Both the position numbers and the translations under genes were made by a program. Source: Alphaproteobacteria bacterium HGW-Alphaproteobacteria-4 (GTDB taxonomy: Bacteria; Pseudomonadota; Alphaproteobacteria; Rhodobacterales; Rhodobacteraceae). From it: a DNA stretch of 64,000 bases. Below, piece by piece: positions 7,417 through 15,374 of the stretch. Where the stretch lies: NCBI GenBank assembly GCA_002842855.1, contig PHEE01000007.1:92307-156306 (forward strand), given 5' to 3'. The number at the start of each line of letters is the position of its first letter. Position 1 is the stretch's first letter. The notes under the pieces are model-generated. The model had not been told where the DNA came from and made no database searches. It saw only the letters and a program-made list of their open reading frames with translations.

Positions 7417-8055
7417 ATGGCCGAAATCGAACATCACCTGACCGAGCCATTGCTGGCCACATACGCGGCGGCAAACCTGCCGCAGGCCTATGCGCTGGTC
7501 GTGGCCGCGCATGTGTCGCTTTGCGCCGAGTGCCGGGCGCGGCTGACCGCCCATGAAAGTGCGGGCGGCGCGGTGCTTGAGGCGCTGCCGGGTGCCGCCC
7601 CTTCGGCGGGCCTGCGCGACCGCGTGATGGCAGCGCTCGATGCGCCGACCCCGCGCGAGACCCCCACCCCGCGCCGCTCGGGCATCTTTCCCGCGCCGGT
7701 GATGGCGGCGCTCAAGGGCCAGCCGCCGCGCTGGAAAACCCTTGGCGGCGGCGTACGCCAGCAGATATTGCACGCCGACGGCGAAGGTTCGGTTCGGCTG
7801 CTTTATATTCCGCCGGGGGTTGCGGTGCCCGATCACGGCCACGGAGGGCTTGAACTCACGCTCGTTCTGCAAGGTGCCTTCAGGGATGAAACCGGCGCCT
7901 TCGGCACTGGCGATGTCGAAATCGCCGGGCCTGAACTGGAACATACCCCGGTGGCCGACCTCGGCCTGCCCTGCATCTGCCTTGCCGCAACCGACGCGCC
8001 CTTGCGCTTTCACGCGCTGATACCGCGCCTGTTGCAGCCCTTGTTTCGCATCTGA
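7417..8055 (+). CDS. chrR: ChrR zinc/cupin anti-sigma factor
   Basis: A 212-aa protein in two domains. The N-terminal zinc anti-sigma domain has His6, then H32-x3-C36-x2-C39, which should bind Zn and hold RpoE. The C-terminal cupin has H140, H142, E146 and H176, matching in spacing the metal ligands I recall for R. sphaeroides ChrR (H141, H143, E147, H177). Singlet oxygen triggers ChrR turnover and frees RpoE. The ATG lies one base after the rpoE stop. The gene ends 12 bp from the convergent flavoprotein gene. All expected ligands are present, so the switch should be functional. Confidence 0.94.
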   Translation: MAEIEHHLTEPLLATYAAANLPQAYALVVAAHVSLCAECRARLTAHESAGGAVLEALPGAAPSAGLRDRVMAALDAPTPRETPTPRRSGIFPAPVMAALKGQPPRWKTLGGGVRQQILHADGEGSVRLLYIPPGVAVPDHGHGGLELTLVLQGAFRDETGAFGTGDVEIAGPELEHTPVADLGLPCICLAATDAPLRFHALIPRLLQPLFRI

Positions 8056-8067
8056 AAGCCCGGTGCT

Positions 8068-9351
8068 TCAGCCTTTCGTGACGCCTTTCAGCTTGTCGAT
8101 GCCCAGCATCTTCATCGCCGCCTTTTCGTAATAGGGCTCGGACTTGCCCTTGCGCAGCTTGCGGATGAAGTATTTTTCAAAGCCGATCTTGGCCAGATGC
8201 ACCCATTTGCCAGAGGCCGACCAGTTCACGTTGCGCGGCGGAATCTGCGGCTGCGCCACAAAGGCAATGCCGCCATCGCCAAAGTCGGCAAGGCAGACCG
8301 CGTTCCAACTGCCCACATTGCTTGGCGCCTCGCCGCGCACGATCTGGCCAAGGTTCAGCGCGGTTGCCGTTACCATGCTTTCGATCATGAAACCGGTTTT
8401 CGGCACGCCGCAGGGCACCGGCGTTGGCCCGGTCGGCGGAATTGCCACGCAAACCCCGACCGCGAAGATGTTCTGATACGTCGGGTTGCGCTGGTATTTG
8501 TCGACGATGGTAAAGCCGCGCGGGTTTGATAGCCCCTCGATCCCCGCCACCGCCTTGATGCCGCGAAACGCGGGCAACATCATCGAATAGGCAAAGGGCA
8601 GTTCCTTCTCCGGCTTCGGCTGGCCATCTTCGCCCACCTCTTCGACCGTCATCTTGCCCGCCTCGACCTTCTTGATGCGGGTTGAGGTCATCCATTTGAT
8701 GTCGTTTTCGCGCATTTCCGATTCGAGCAGACCCTTGGTGTCGCCCACGCCATCAAGCCCGAGGTGGCCCACATAAGGCTCGGGGCTGACGAAGGTCATC
8801 TTCACCTTGTCGCGGATTTTCGCGCGGCGCAGCGCAGTGTTGAGGATGAAGGCAAATTCATAGGCCGGGCCAAAACAGCTTGCCCCCTGCGCTGCCCCCA
8901 CCACGATCGGGCCGGGGTTCTTGCAAAACGCATCAAACGCCACCCGCGCCTTTTCGGCGTGGTCGATATGGCAGATCGATTGCGTGTGGCCCTCGGGGCC
9001 GAAACCCTCAATCTCGTCAAAGGCCAGTTCCGGGCCGGTGGCGATCACCAGATAATCATAAGAAACTGATTGCCCATCAACCAGTTGCAGCCGGTTTTCA
9101 GCCGGGTGCAGGCGTTCAGCCGCAACCGGAATGAAGGCGATACCCTTTTTCTGCATCACCGGGGCAAGGTCCACCGTAATGTCTTCGCGCTCGCGCCAGC
9201 CCACCGCAATCCACGGGTTCGAAGGCACGAAGTGATACTTCGGATCTTTCGTCACCACGGTAACAGTATCTTCCTTGCGCACCGCCTCGCGCAACTCATA
9301 TGCCATGATTGCGCCGCCAAGGCCTGCGCCGAGAACCACGAAATGTGCCAT
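8068..9351 (-). CDS. sqr: Sulfide:quinone oxidoreductase-like flavoprotein
   Basis: A 427-aa FAD protein. It opens with the dinucleotide motif VVLGAGLGGAIMAYEL and has the ATGPEL strand. Three cysteines stand where type I SQR keeps its redox trio: SICHID, GASCFGPAYE and PVPCGVPKTGFM. It lacks an N-terminal signal, as usual for SQR attached to the inner membrane through its C-terminal amphipathic helices (KIGFEKYFIRKLRKG). It would oxidise sulfide and pass electrons to quinone. The start at 9351 was chosen for the GAGGAGGGG site ahead of it. A candidate SqrR-type operator lies 47 nt upstream. FCSD-type flavoprotein is the alternative, less likely without a cytochrome partner. Confidence 0.85.
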   Translation of the reverse strand: MAHFVVLGAGLGGAIMAYELREAVRKEDTVTVVTKDPKYHFVPSNPWIAVGWREREDITVDLAPVMQKKGIAFIPVAAERLHPAENRLQLVDGQSVSYDYLVIATGPELAFDEIEGFGPEGHTQSICHIDHAEKARVAFDAFCKNPGPIVVGAAQGASCFGPAYEFAFILNTALRRAKIRDKVKMTFVSPEPYVGHLGLDGVGDTKGLLESEMRENDIKWMTSTRIKKVEAGKMTVEEVGEDGQPKPEKELPFAYSMMLPAFRGIKAVAGIEGLSNPRGFTIVDKYQRNPTYQNIFAVGVCVAIPPTGPTPVPCGVPKTGFMIESMVTATALNLGQIVRGEAPSNVGSWNAVCLADFGDGGIAFVAQPQIPPRNVNWSASGKWVHLAKIGFEKYFIRKLRKGKSEPYYEKAAMKMLGIDKLKGVTKG

Positions 9352-9397
9352 TTTCCCCTCCTCGGTTGCGGCCGCTCCACCCGGTCGCCCACCAGAT

Positions 9398-9413
9398 ATT
9401 CGCAACTCTGAAT
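9398..9413. promoter_or_regulatory. Candidate SqrR/BigR-type operator
   Basis: An ATTC-N8-GAAT inverted repeat (ATTCGCAACTCTGAAT) lies 47 bp upstream of the sqr-like start. It has the form I recall for the sulfide-responsive ArsR-family repressor SqrR of Rhodobacter capsulatus. A possible -35 (TTGACG, minus strand 9433-9428) lies just upstream, so a bound repressor would cover the promoter. The regulator gene itself is not in the window. Confidence 0.5.
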
Positions 9414-9445
9414 GTGACATCGTGTCGCGTCAAGACAAATGAACA

Positions 9446-9470
9446 GGCCCGGCGCGATTGGCGCCGGGCC
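9446..9470 (-). terminator. Hairpin terminator after the four-repeat periplasmic protein gene
   Basis: A perfect 10-bp stem GGCCCGGCGC/GCGCCGGGCC with a 5-nt loop lies 29 bp past the stop at 9499. On the minus strand it is followed by a short T-containing run (TGTTCATTT). It separates that gene from the sqr promoter region. Confidence 0.65.
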
Positions 9471-9498
9471 TTGGGGGTATTGCTGCGGTTGTCGCCGG

Positions 9499-10572
9499 TC
9501 AGGGCATCTGCACCTCGACCCGCGCGCCAGCGGCAACATGCACGGTCTTTTCAACCTTGCCGGTCTCAAAGAAGGTTTCGACCAGGTAATCACCTTCAGG
9601 CACGAAATACTCAAGCGCGGTCAGATCCCACTGGCTGAAGATCATCCGCCAGGGCTCGGCAGGGTTGTCGGTGGCCTTCATCAGCGCCATCGAGTTGGCC
9701 CCCGGCGCGGCGATCGCGATCTGGCCTATCGGCAGTTCGATCACCACCGGAACCACCTCGCCCGCCTTCAGGCTGAAGGGAACCTTGGCGCTCGCGCCCT
9801 CGATCAGCCCCTGTGCGATGTAGTCGCCCGGCGGTAGCGTAAAGCGGCGCTCCGAAAGCATATCGTAAACCACCATCTTCAGCGCGCCGCCGGGTGTGGC
9901 GGGTGCGGCGAAAATGTCGATCCGCGGCATCTTGCCCTCGGGCAGCGCCAAGGCGCCGGTGGAAACGGTCACATTCGCCATGCCCGCTTCGGCGGCAAAC
10001 TTGCGGGTCAGCGTTTCATCAACGCCGATTTGCAGGGTTTCCTGCATCCGCACCGCATCGAACACCACCGTCACATGCAGCTTGCCCGCCGGAACGTAGG
10101 CACGCGTAGGCCCGATATAGCTCATGCTGCCGCCCTTTTCGGTGCTCAGAAAAATTGCCGCGCCATTGAATACCTCGCCGCCTGCCGTGAGCTCCGGGGT
10201 CAGATCGACCAACCCGGCGCCAAGAACGAAAGGCGCTACCGCATTGTCGCCCGGCACGAGTGTCAACGGCCGCGCCTCTTGCGCCAGATCAAGCCCGGCC
10301 AGCAGCAGATAATCGCCGGGCGGTGCGGCCAACACCGTGCCCGCGGCGCCATTTGCGACCCGTTCATGCGGCCTGCCATTGGGGTCGAGCGCGAAAAGCT
10401 CCCAGATCAGCGGGCTGTCGGCGCCCAGCGCGACCCCGCCCGCGGCCAACATTGCCACTGGCGTCAGGCTGGCGCTCGGGGCTTGCGGTTCGTCAGGCGC
10501 TTGCGCCAGCGCGGTGCCAAGGCCAAGGCAGAAAAAAGCGGCGGCAAGCAGCCGAATTGAAGGTAGGTGCAT
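9499..10572 (-). CDS. Periplasmic protein of four internal beta-type repeats, unknown function
   Basis: A 357-aa protein with a clean signal peptide (residues about 1-24, ending ALAQA). The mature part holds about four units of 65-80 residues. Each has an opening hydrophobic strand, a PxGxY-like turn and a closing strand with a G-containing bend. The key turns are APPGDYLLLAG, VPAGKLHVTV, LPPGDYIAQG and VPEGDYLVET. This resembles Ig-like or carboxypeptidase-regulatory beta-sandwich modules, which bind proteins or surfaces. No catalytic motif is evident. It is flanked by terminators on both sides, so it is probably monocistronic. I do not recognise a named family. Confidence 0.8.
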   Translation of the reverse strand: MHLPSIRLLAAAFFCLGLGTALAQAPDEPQAPSASLTPVAMLAAGGVALGADSPLIWELFALDPNGRPHERVANGAAGTVLAAPPGDYLLLAGLDLAQEARPLTLVPGDNAVAPFVLGAGLVDLTPELTAGGEVFNGAAIFLSTEKGGSMSYIGPTRAYVPAGKLHVTVVFDAVRMQETLQIGVDETLTRKFAAEAGMANVTVSTGALALPEGKMPRIDIFAAPATPGGALKMVVYDMLSERRFTLPPGDYIAQGLIEGASAKVPFSLKAGEVVPVVIELPIGQIAIAAPGANSMALMKATDNPAEPWRMIFSQWDLTALEYFVPEGDYLVETFFETGKVEKTVHVAAGARVEVQMP

Positions 10573-10657
10573 CAGGGATCTCCGAAAATCTGCCCAAGGT
10601 TCCGGGTCAGTAGGGCCGCGCGGGCGAAAACGGCAAGTCACCACAGCGTGAGCGGAC

Positions 10658-10686
10658 AAAGGGCCGCAGCCTCGCGGCTGCGGCCC
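10658..10686 (-). terminator. Rho-independent terminator of the purine operon
   Basis: An 11-bp perfect stem GGGCCGCAGCC/GGCTGCGGCCC with a 4-nt loop, followed on the minus strand by TTTGT. It lies 21 bp past the stop of the BMP-type binding protein, the last gene of the xdh and nucleoside-transport unit. Confidence 0.8.
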
Positions 10687-10707
10687 GGTCTTTCGCATGC
10701 GCCCGGC

Positions 10708-11793
10708 CTATTGCGGCATCTGTGCCGTAATGCCTTCGACAAAGAAATTCAGCCCCGACAGCGCGCCGTCATCGGCCACTTCGCCCGCGGCCAGCCACGG
10801 CGAGCCATCCTGTTTGTTCAGCGGCCCGGTGAACGGGTGGTAGGTGCCCGCGCCGATTGCGGCGGCCAGCGCCTCGGCCTCGGCCTTCACCTCGGCTGGC
10901 ACCGCCGAAGAGATTTCGCCGATGCCAACCGCACCCGCGCCGATCCCTTCCCAACTGCCCGTCGAGGCCCAGCTGCCATCCAGCATCGCGCCGACGCGCG
11001 CAACGTAATACGGCCCCCAATTGTCGATGATCGACGAAATCCGTGGCGCGGGGGCAAAGGCGCTCATGTCCGAGGCCTGCCCAAAGGTGTAGATGCCCGC
11101 TTCCTGCGCCTTCGCTTGCGGCGCGGTCGAATCGGTGTGCTGCATCAGCACGTCCACGCCTTCGGCGATCAGCGCTGCGGCGGCATCGGCCTCTTTCGCC
11201 GGGTCGAACCAGGTATAGGCCCAGACCACCTTCATTTCGACCGCCGGGTTGACCTTGCGGGCGTGGATGAAGGCCGAGTTGATGCCCTGCACCACTTCGG
11301 GAATCGGGAATGACCCGATGTAGCCGATCTTGTTGGTCTTGGTCATGCGGCCCGCGATGGTGCCGATCACCGCGCGGCCTTCATAAAAGCGCGCGTCGTA
11401 AGTTGCCACGTTATCGGCGCGTTTGTAGCCGGTCGCGTGTTCAAAGCGCACATCCGGGAACTTGGCCGCCACGTTCATCACCGCGTCCATGTAGCCAAAC
11501 GAGGTTGCGAAGATCAGCTTGTTGCCTGCCAGCGCCATCTGCGTCAGCACGCGCTCGGCGTCTGGCCCCTCGGGCACGTTCTCGACATACGAGGTAACAA
11601 CCTTGCCGCCATAGGCCGCATCGACCGCTTGCCGGCCCTGATCATGCTGGAACGACCAGCCCATGTCGCCCACCGGACCGACATACATGAAGGCGACCTT
11701 CAGCGGCTCTTGCGCCAGCGCGGCACCGCCCAGCCCGAGGCTCAGCGCAGTGGCGGCAATCGCGGTGGTGGTCAGAAACGATCTGCGATTCAT
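10708..11793 (-). CDS. BMP-family nucleoside ABC transporter substrate-binding protein
   Basis: A 361-aa BMP/PnrA-like binding protein: KVAFMYVGPVGDMGWSFQHDQGRQAVD, then NKIGYIGSFPIPEVVQGINSAF and VLMQHTDSTAPQAKAQEAG. The N-terminus has RRSFL followed by a hydrophobic stretch and ALAQE, so export may use the Tat route. Family members bind purine nucleosides in the periplasm. It is the last gene of the run xdhA, xdhB, xdhC, ATPase, two permeases. The link to xanthine dehydrogenase suggests purine nucleosides, xanthine or a relative as ligand. The gap of 46 bp to the permease gene and the strong terminator after it fit the operon end. Confidence 0.92.
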   Translation of the reverse strand: MNRRSFLTTTAIAATALSLGLGGAALAQEPLKVAFMYVGPVGDMGWSFQHDQGRQAVDAAYGGKVVTSYVENVPEGPDAERVLTQMALAGNKLIFATSFGYMDAVMNVAAKFPDVRFEHATGYKRADNVATYDARFYEGRAVIGTIAGRMTKTNKIGYIGSFPIPEVVQGINSAFIHARKVNPAVEMKVVWAYTWFDPAKEADAAAALIAEGVDVLMQHTDSTAPQAKAQEAGIYTFGQASDMSAFAPAPRISSIIDNWGPYYVARVGAMLDGSWASTGSWEGIGAGAVGIGEISSAVPAEVKAEAEALAAAIGAGTYHPFTGPLNKQDGSPWLAAGEVADDGALSGLNFFVEGITAQMPQ

Positions 11794-11839
11794 CGAAAAC
11801 TCCCCAAGGTTTCGCGGGCCAGAGGCCCCGGTTTTGGCC

Positions 11840-12790
11840 TCAACGCGAGGCGTGAAAGATGCGCCCCAAGGCAGCCGGGGCGGCCTGCGCGCCGTGGCGG
11901 TGGCGCGCAGAAATGATGACCAGTGCGACAATGGTTATCACATAAGGCGCCATCGACAAGAGTTGCACCGGGATCGCATAGCCCGCCGCCTGAAGGCGCA
12001 GCTGCAACACCGTGACGCCGCCAAAAAGATAGGCGCCAAGCAAAACCCGCTCTACCCGCCACGACCCGAACACCACGATCGCCAGCGCAATCCAGCCCGC
12101 GCCCGTGGTCATGCCTTCGGTCCATTGCGGCACCCGCACAAGGCTGAGGTAGGCGCCGCCCAGCCCCGCCAGCGCGCCGCCGAAGGCAAGCGCGCCCATC
12201 CGCACCGCAACCACCCGGTAGCCAAGCGCATGCGCCGCCTCATGGTTTTCGCCGACAGCGCGCAAGATCAGGCCGCTGCGGCTAAGGTGCAGGAACAGCC
12301 ACACCGCCACCACCAGCCCGAGCGAGAAATACACCACCCAGTCATGGCGAAACAGGATCGGCCCCAGCACCGGCAGATCACCCAGCGCGCCCAGATCAAG
12401 CTTGCCGGTTGCGGGCGGGCGCACGCCTTCAAACCCCTTGCCGATCAGCGCCGAAAGGCCAAGCCCGAACAACGTCAGCGCCAGCCCGGTGGCCACCTGA
12501 TTTGACAGCAGCACCTGTGTGAGAAACCCGAACAGCAGCGCCATCAGCGCGCCTGAAATCGCCCCCGCCACAAAGCCCACCGCAGGGCTTCCGGTCAGCA
12601 CCGCGCCCGCAAAGCCGCCGATCGCGCCCATGATCATCATGCCTTCAACGCCAAGGTTCAGCACCCCGGCCTTTTCCGCAATCAGCTCGCCGGTTGCCGC
12701 CAGCAAGATCGGGGTCGAGGCGACCATCAGCATCGCCGCCAGCGCCACAAGGTCGATCCCGCCCAGCATCATGCCCGCGCCCATCCCCAT
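11840..12790 (-). CDS. Nucleoside-type ABC transporter permease (second permease)
   Basis: A 316-aa inner-membrane permease of the BPD_transp_2 family. It has about eight hydrophobic segments and the characteristic GELIAEKAGVLNLGVEGMMIMGA near residue 33 and GLALTLFGLGLSALIGK. It pairs with the neighbouring permease to form the channel of a BMP-type importer (NupPQ-like). Its start lies 22 nt inside the end of the upstream permease gene, so translation is coupled. Substrate is inferred from operon context. Confidence 0.92.
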   Translation of the reverse strand: MGMGAGMMLGGIDLVALAAMLMVASTPILLAATGELIAEKAGVLNLGVEGMMIMGAIGGFAGAVLTGSPAVGFVAGAISGALMALLFGFLTQVLLSNQVATGLALTLFGLGLSALIGKGFEGVRPPATGKLDLGALGDLPVLGPILFRHDWVVYFSLGLVVAVWLFLHLSRSGLILRAVGENHEAAHALGYRVVAVRMGALAFGGALAGLGGAYLSLVRVPQWTEGMTTGAGWIALAIVVFGSWRVERVLLGAYLFGGVTVLQLRLQAAGYAIPVQLLSMAPYVITIVALVIISARHRHGAQAAPAALGRIFHASR

Positions 12791-13848
12791 TTGACGGTGT
12801 AATTGGTCAAGAGATCGAACCCGAGCAGAAAGAACAGGAGCATCCCCTGAAACACCTGAATTGCCGCCGCAGGCAATTGCAGCATCAACTGCGCCATGTC
12901 GCCGCCAATATAGGTCAGCGCCATCAAGAGCCCCGCGAGCAGAATCCCCACCGGGTTAAGCCTGCCCAGAAACGCCACGATGATCGCGGTAAAGCCGTAG
13001 CCCGCGCCAAAGGAATCGGTGATCTGGCCCGAAGGCCCGGCCACCTCGAACATCCCCGCCAGGCCCGCCAGCGCCCCCGACAGGCCAAGGCAAAATGCCA
13101 CCAGCCGCGCCGGGGCCACACCGGCAAACCGAGCTGCCTTGGGTGCATCGCCCGCCACCTGAATGCGAAAGCCCGCGATGTGGCGGTTCATCAGCACATA
13201 GGTGCCGATCAGCGCCGCAAACCCCGCCATCACACCCCAGTGAATGCCGCTGCCCGCGATCAGCTCGATATTATGCGCCGAAGGGTATTGCTGCAAATTG
13301 CGGCTGCCCGGAAAGCCGAACCCTTGCGGGTTTTTCAGCGGCCCAAAGGCCGCCCATGCCAGCAGGTTCTGCGCGACATAAACCAGCATTAGCGACACCA
13401 GAATTTCCGAGGCACCAAACCGGGTTTTCAGCAGTGCCGGAATCATCCCCCAGGCCCAGCCGCCCAGAGCCCCCGCCAGCACCATGGCGGGAAAGATCAG
13501 CACGCTTTGCGCCGGGTAGGCCGCCAGCGCCACGCTCGCGCCGCACAGCGCGCCGACGATGTATTGCCCCTCGGCGCCGATGTTCCAGATGCCCGCCCGA
13601 AACCCCACCGCCAGCCCCGCCGCGATCAGGATAAGCGGTCCGGCCTTGATGAACAGCTGGCCGCGAAAATAGCCCGCATTGGCGCCAAACAGCGGATCCC
13701 AGAAAATCACCCGGATCGCCTCGAGCGGGTCCTTGCCCAAAATCGCAAACAGCACCCCGCCCGCAATCATCGTGGCCAGCACCGCCAGCACCGGCGTGGC
13801 CCAGGCCCAGAACCGCGACGGGGCAGGGCGCGCAATCAGCGTGATCAT
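12769..13848 (-). CDS. Nucleoside-type ABC transporter permease (first permease)
   Basis: A 359-aa BPD_transp_2 permease. After a first membrane helix comes ILIAAGLAVGFRAGIWNIGAEGQYIVGA, the family signature, then SEILVSLMLVYVAQNLL and GYGFTAIIVAFLGRLNP. It overlaps the ATPase gene upstream by ATGA and the second permease downstream by 22 nt. It forms the membrane channel together with the second permease. Confidence 0.92.
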   Translation of the reverse strand: MITLIARPAPSRFWAWATPVLAVLATMIAGGVLFAILGKDPLEAIRVIFWDPLFGANAGYFRGQLFIKAGPLILIAAGLAVGFRAGIWNIGAEGQYIVGALCGASVALAAYPAQSVLIFPAMVLAGALGGWAWGMIPALLKTRFGASEILVSLMLVYVAQNLLAWAAFGPLKNPQGFGFPGSRNLQQYPSAHNIELIAGSGIHWGVMAGFAALIGTYVLMNRHIAGFRIQVAGDAPKAARFAGVAPARLVAFCLGLSGALAGLAGMFEVAGPSGQITDSFGAGYGFTAIIVAFLGRLNPVGILLAGLLMALTYIGGDMAQLMLQLPAAAIQVFQGMLLFFLLGFDLLTNYTVKWGWARA

Positions 13849-15374
13849 GCCACCCCCTCCGCCGGCTTCATGCCATGCGCGCCGCCAAGGCTGAGCCCGA
13901 TTTCCTGCAAGGTCAGGCTCGCTGTGGGCCGCGGCGGACTTAGCCGCCCCTCGTTCAGTGCCGCGAAACGATCTGATATTTCAAGCAGTTCGTCCAGATC
14001 CTGACTGATGACAATCACCCCCGCACCCCCCGCCGCAAGGTCGAGCAACGCCTGCCTTATGGCGGCAGCGGCGGCGGCATCGACGCCCCAGGTCGGCTGA
14101 TTGACCACCAGCACCTCGGGTGCCTGCAAGACCTCGCGCCCGATCACGAATTTCTGCAAATTGCCACCCGAAAGCGCGCGCGCGGCTACCTGCGGCCCCG
14201 GCGTGCGCACGTCGTATGCGGCAATGATCTCGGCGGCAAAGGCCCGCGCGGCGCGCCAGTCAATGAACCCGTGCCGGGTCAGCGGTCGGCGCATGGTGCC
14301 GGTCAGCACCGCGTTTTCGGTCAGGCTCATGTCGGGGGCGGCGGCGTGGCCCAGCCGTTCTTCGGGGGCTGCCAGCAGGCCGCGCGCGCGTCGCGGGTTC
14401 GGCCCCAGCCCCGAGACATCTTCGCCCTTTAGCACCACCGTGCCTTCCCCGCTTGGCCGCTCGCCTGAAAGCGTCGCCAGCAGGTCTTCCTGCCCGTTTC
14501 CCGCCACCCCGCCGATGCCCAGCACCTCGCCCCGGCACAGCTCGAAACTGACCGATTTCAGCGATGGTCCAAAGGCCGAGGCGGGTGCCATGTTCAGCCC
14601 CACGACCTCTAGCAGCACCTCGCCCGAGACCCGCCCGGCGCGGTCGGTCAGCCTCAACTCGGCCCCGACCATCAACTCGGCAAGTTCATGCGCCGTGCGC
14701 TCGCGCGGGTCGCAATTTGCCACCACCCGGCCGCTTCGCAGAATCGTGGCGTGGTCGCACAGGCTGCGGATTTCTTCTAGCTTGTGGCTGATGTACAAGA
14801 TCGCGGTGCCCTCGGCGGCGAGTTGCCGAAGCGTTGCGAACAGAATTTCCACCTCCTGCGGCGTCAAGACCGAGGTTGGCTCGTCCATGATCAGCAAGCG
14901 CGGCTCTTGCAACAGGCAGCGGATGATCTCTACCCGTTGCCGCTCGCCCGCCGACAAATCGCCCACGATCCGGCTGGGATCAAGCGGCAACCCATAGGCA
15001 TCGCTCACTGCCCGGATCCGCGCCGAAAGCTGGCGCAAGGGGGGCGGGTTCTCCATCCCGAGCGCCACGTTTTCGGCCACGTTCAGCGCCTCGAACAGCG
15101 AAAAGTGCTGAAAAACCATCGCCACCCCCGCCGCCCGCGCGCCGTGCGGGTCGACAGGCGCATAACCCTGACCGTTCAACACCATGGCGCCGCTGTCAGG
15201 CCGCACCAGCCCGTAGATCATCTTGACCAGCGTCGATTTGCCCGCGCCGTTCTCGCCCAGAAGCGCGTGCACCTGTCCCGGCGCGATCTCGAGGCTTACC
15301 GTGTCATTGGCTGTCACGCCGGGGTAGGCCTTGCTCAGGCCCTCTACACGCAGCAGCGGCTCGGTCACGCTCAT
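13845..15374 (-). CDS. Nucleoside-type ABC transporter ATPase with two nucleotide-binding domains
   Basis: A 509-aa fused ATPase. Domain 1 has Walker A GENGAGKST, signature LSAGERQRVEI and Walker B LLIMDEPTSVLT. Domain 2 has the degenerate Walker A region GVAGNGQEDLL and signature LSGGNLQKFVIGRE, as usual for the sugar and nucleoside (RbsA/NupA-like) class, in which only one site hydrolyses efficiently. It overlaps xdhC upstream and the first permease downstream, each by ATGA, tying uptake to the xanthine dehydrogenase genes. Confidence 0.93.
   Translation of the reverse strand: MSVTEPLLRVEGLSKAYPGVTANDTVSLEIAPGQVHALLGENGAGKSTLVKMIYGLVRPDSGAMVLNGQGYAPVDPHGARAAGVAMVFQHFSLFEALNVAENVALGMENPPPLRQLSARIRAVSDAYGLPLDPSRIVGDLSAGERQRVEIIRCLLQEPRLLIMDEPTSVLTPQEVEILFATLRQLAAEGTAILYISHKLEEIRSLCDHATILRSGRVVANCDPRERTAHELAELMVGAELRLTDRAGRVSGEVLLEVVGLNMAPASAFGPSLKSVSFELCRGEVLGIGGVAGNGQEDLLATLSGERPSGEGTVVLKGEDVSGLGPNPRRARGLLAAPEERLGHAAAPDMSLTENAVLTGTMRRPLTRHGFIDWRAARAFAAEIIAAYDVRTPGPQVAARALSGGNLQKFVIGREVLQAPEVLVVNQPTWGVDAAAAAAIRQALLDLAAGGAGVIVISQDLDELLEISDRFAALNEGRLSPPRPTASLTLQEIGLSLGGAHGMKPAEGVA

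Noticed and set aside
6651-7418. N-terminal extension of the flavin oxidoreductase frame on the minus strand across rpoE
   Set aside because: It is antisense to the sigma factor and crosses the divergent promoters; the natural flavoprotein start at 6650 fits the family.
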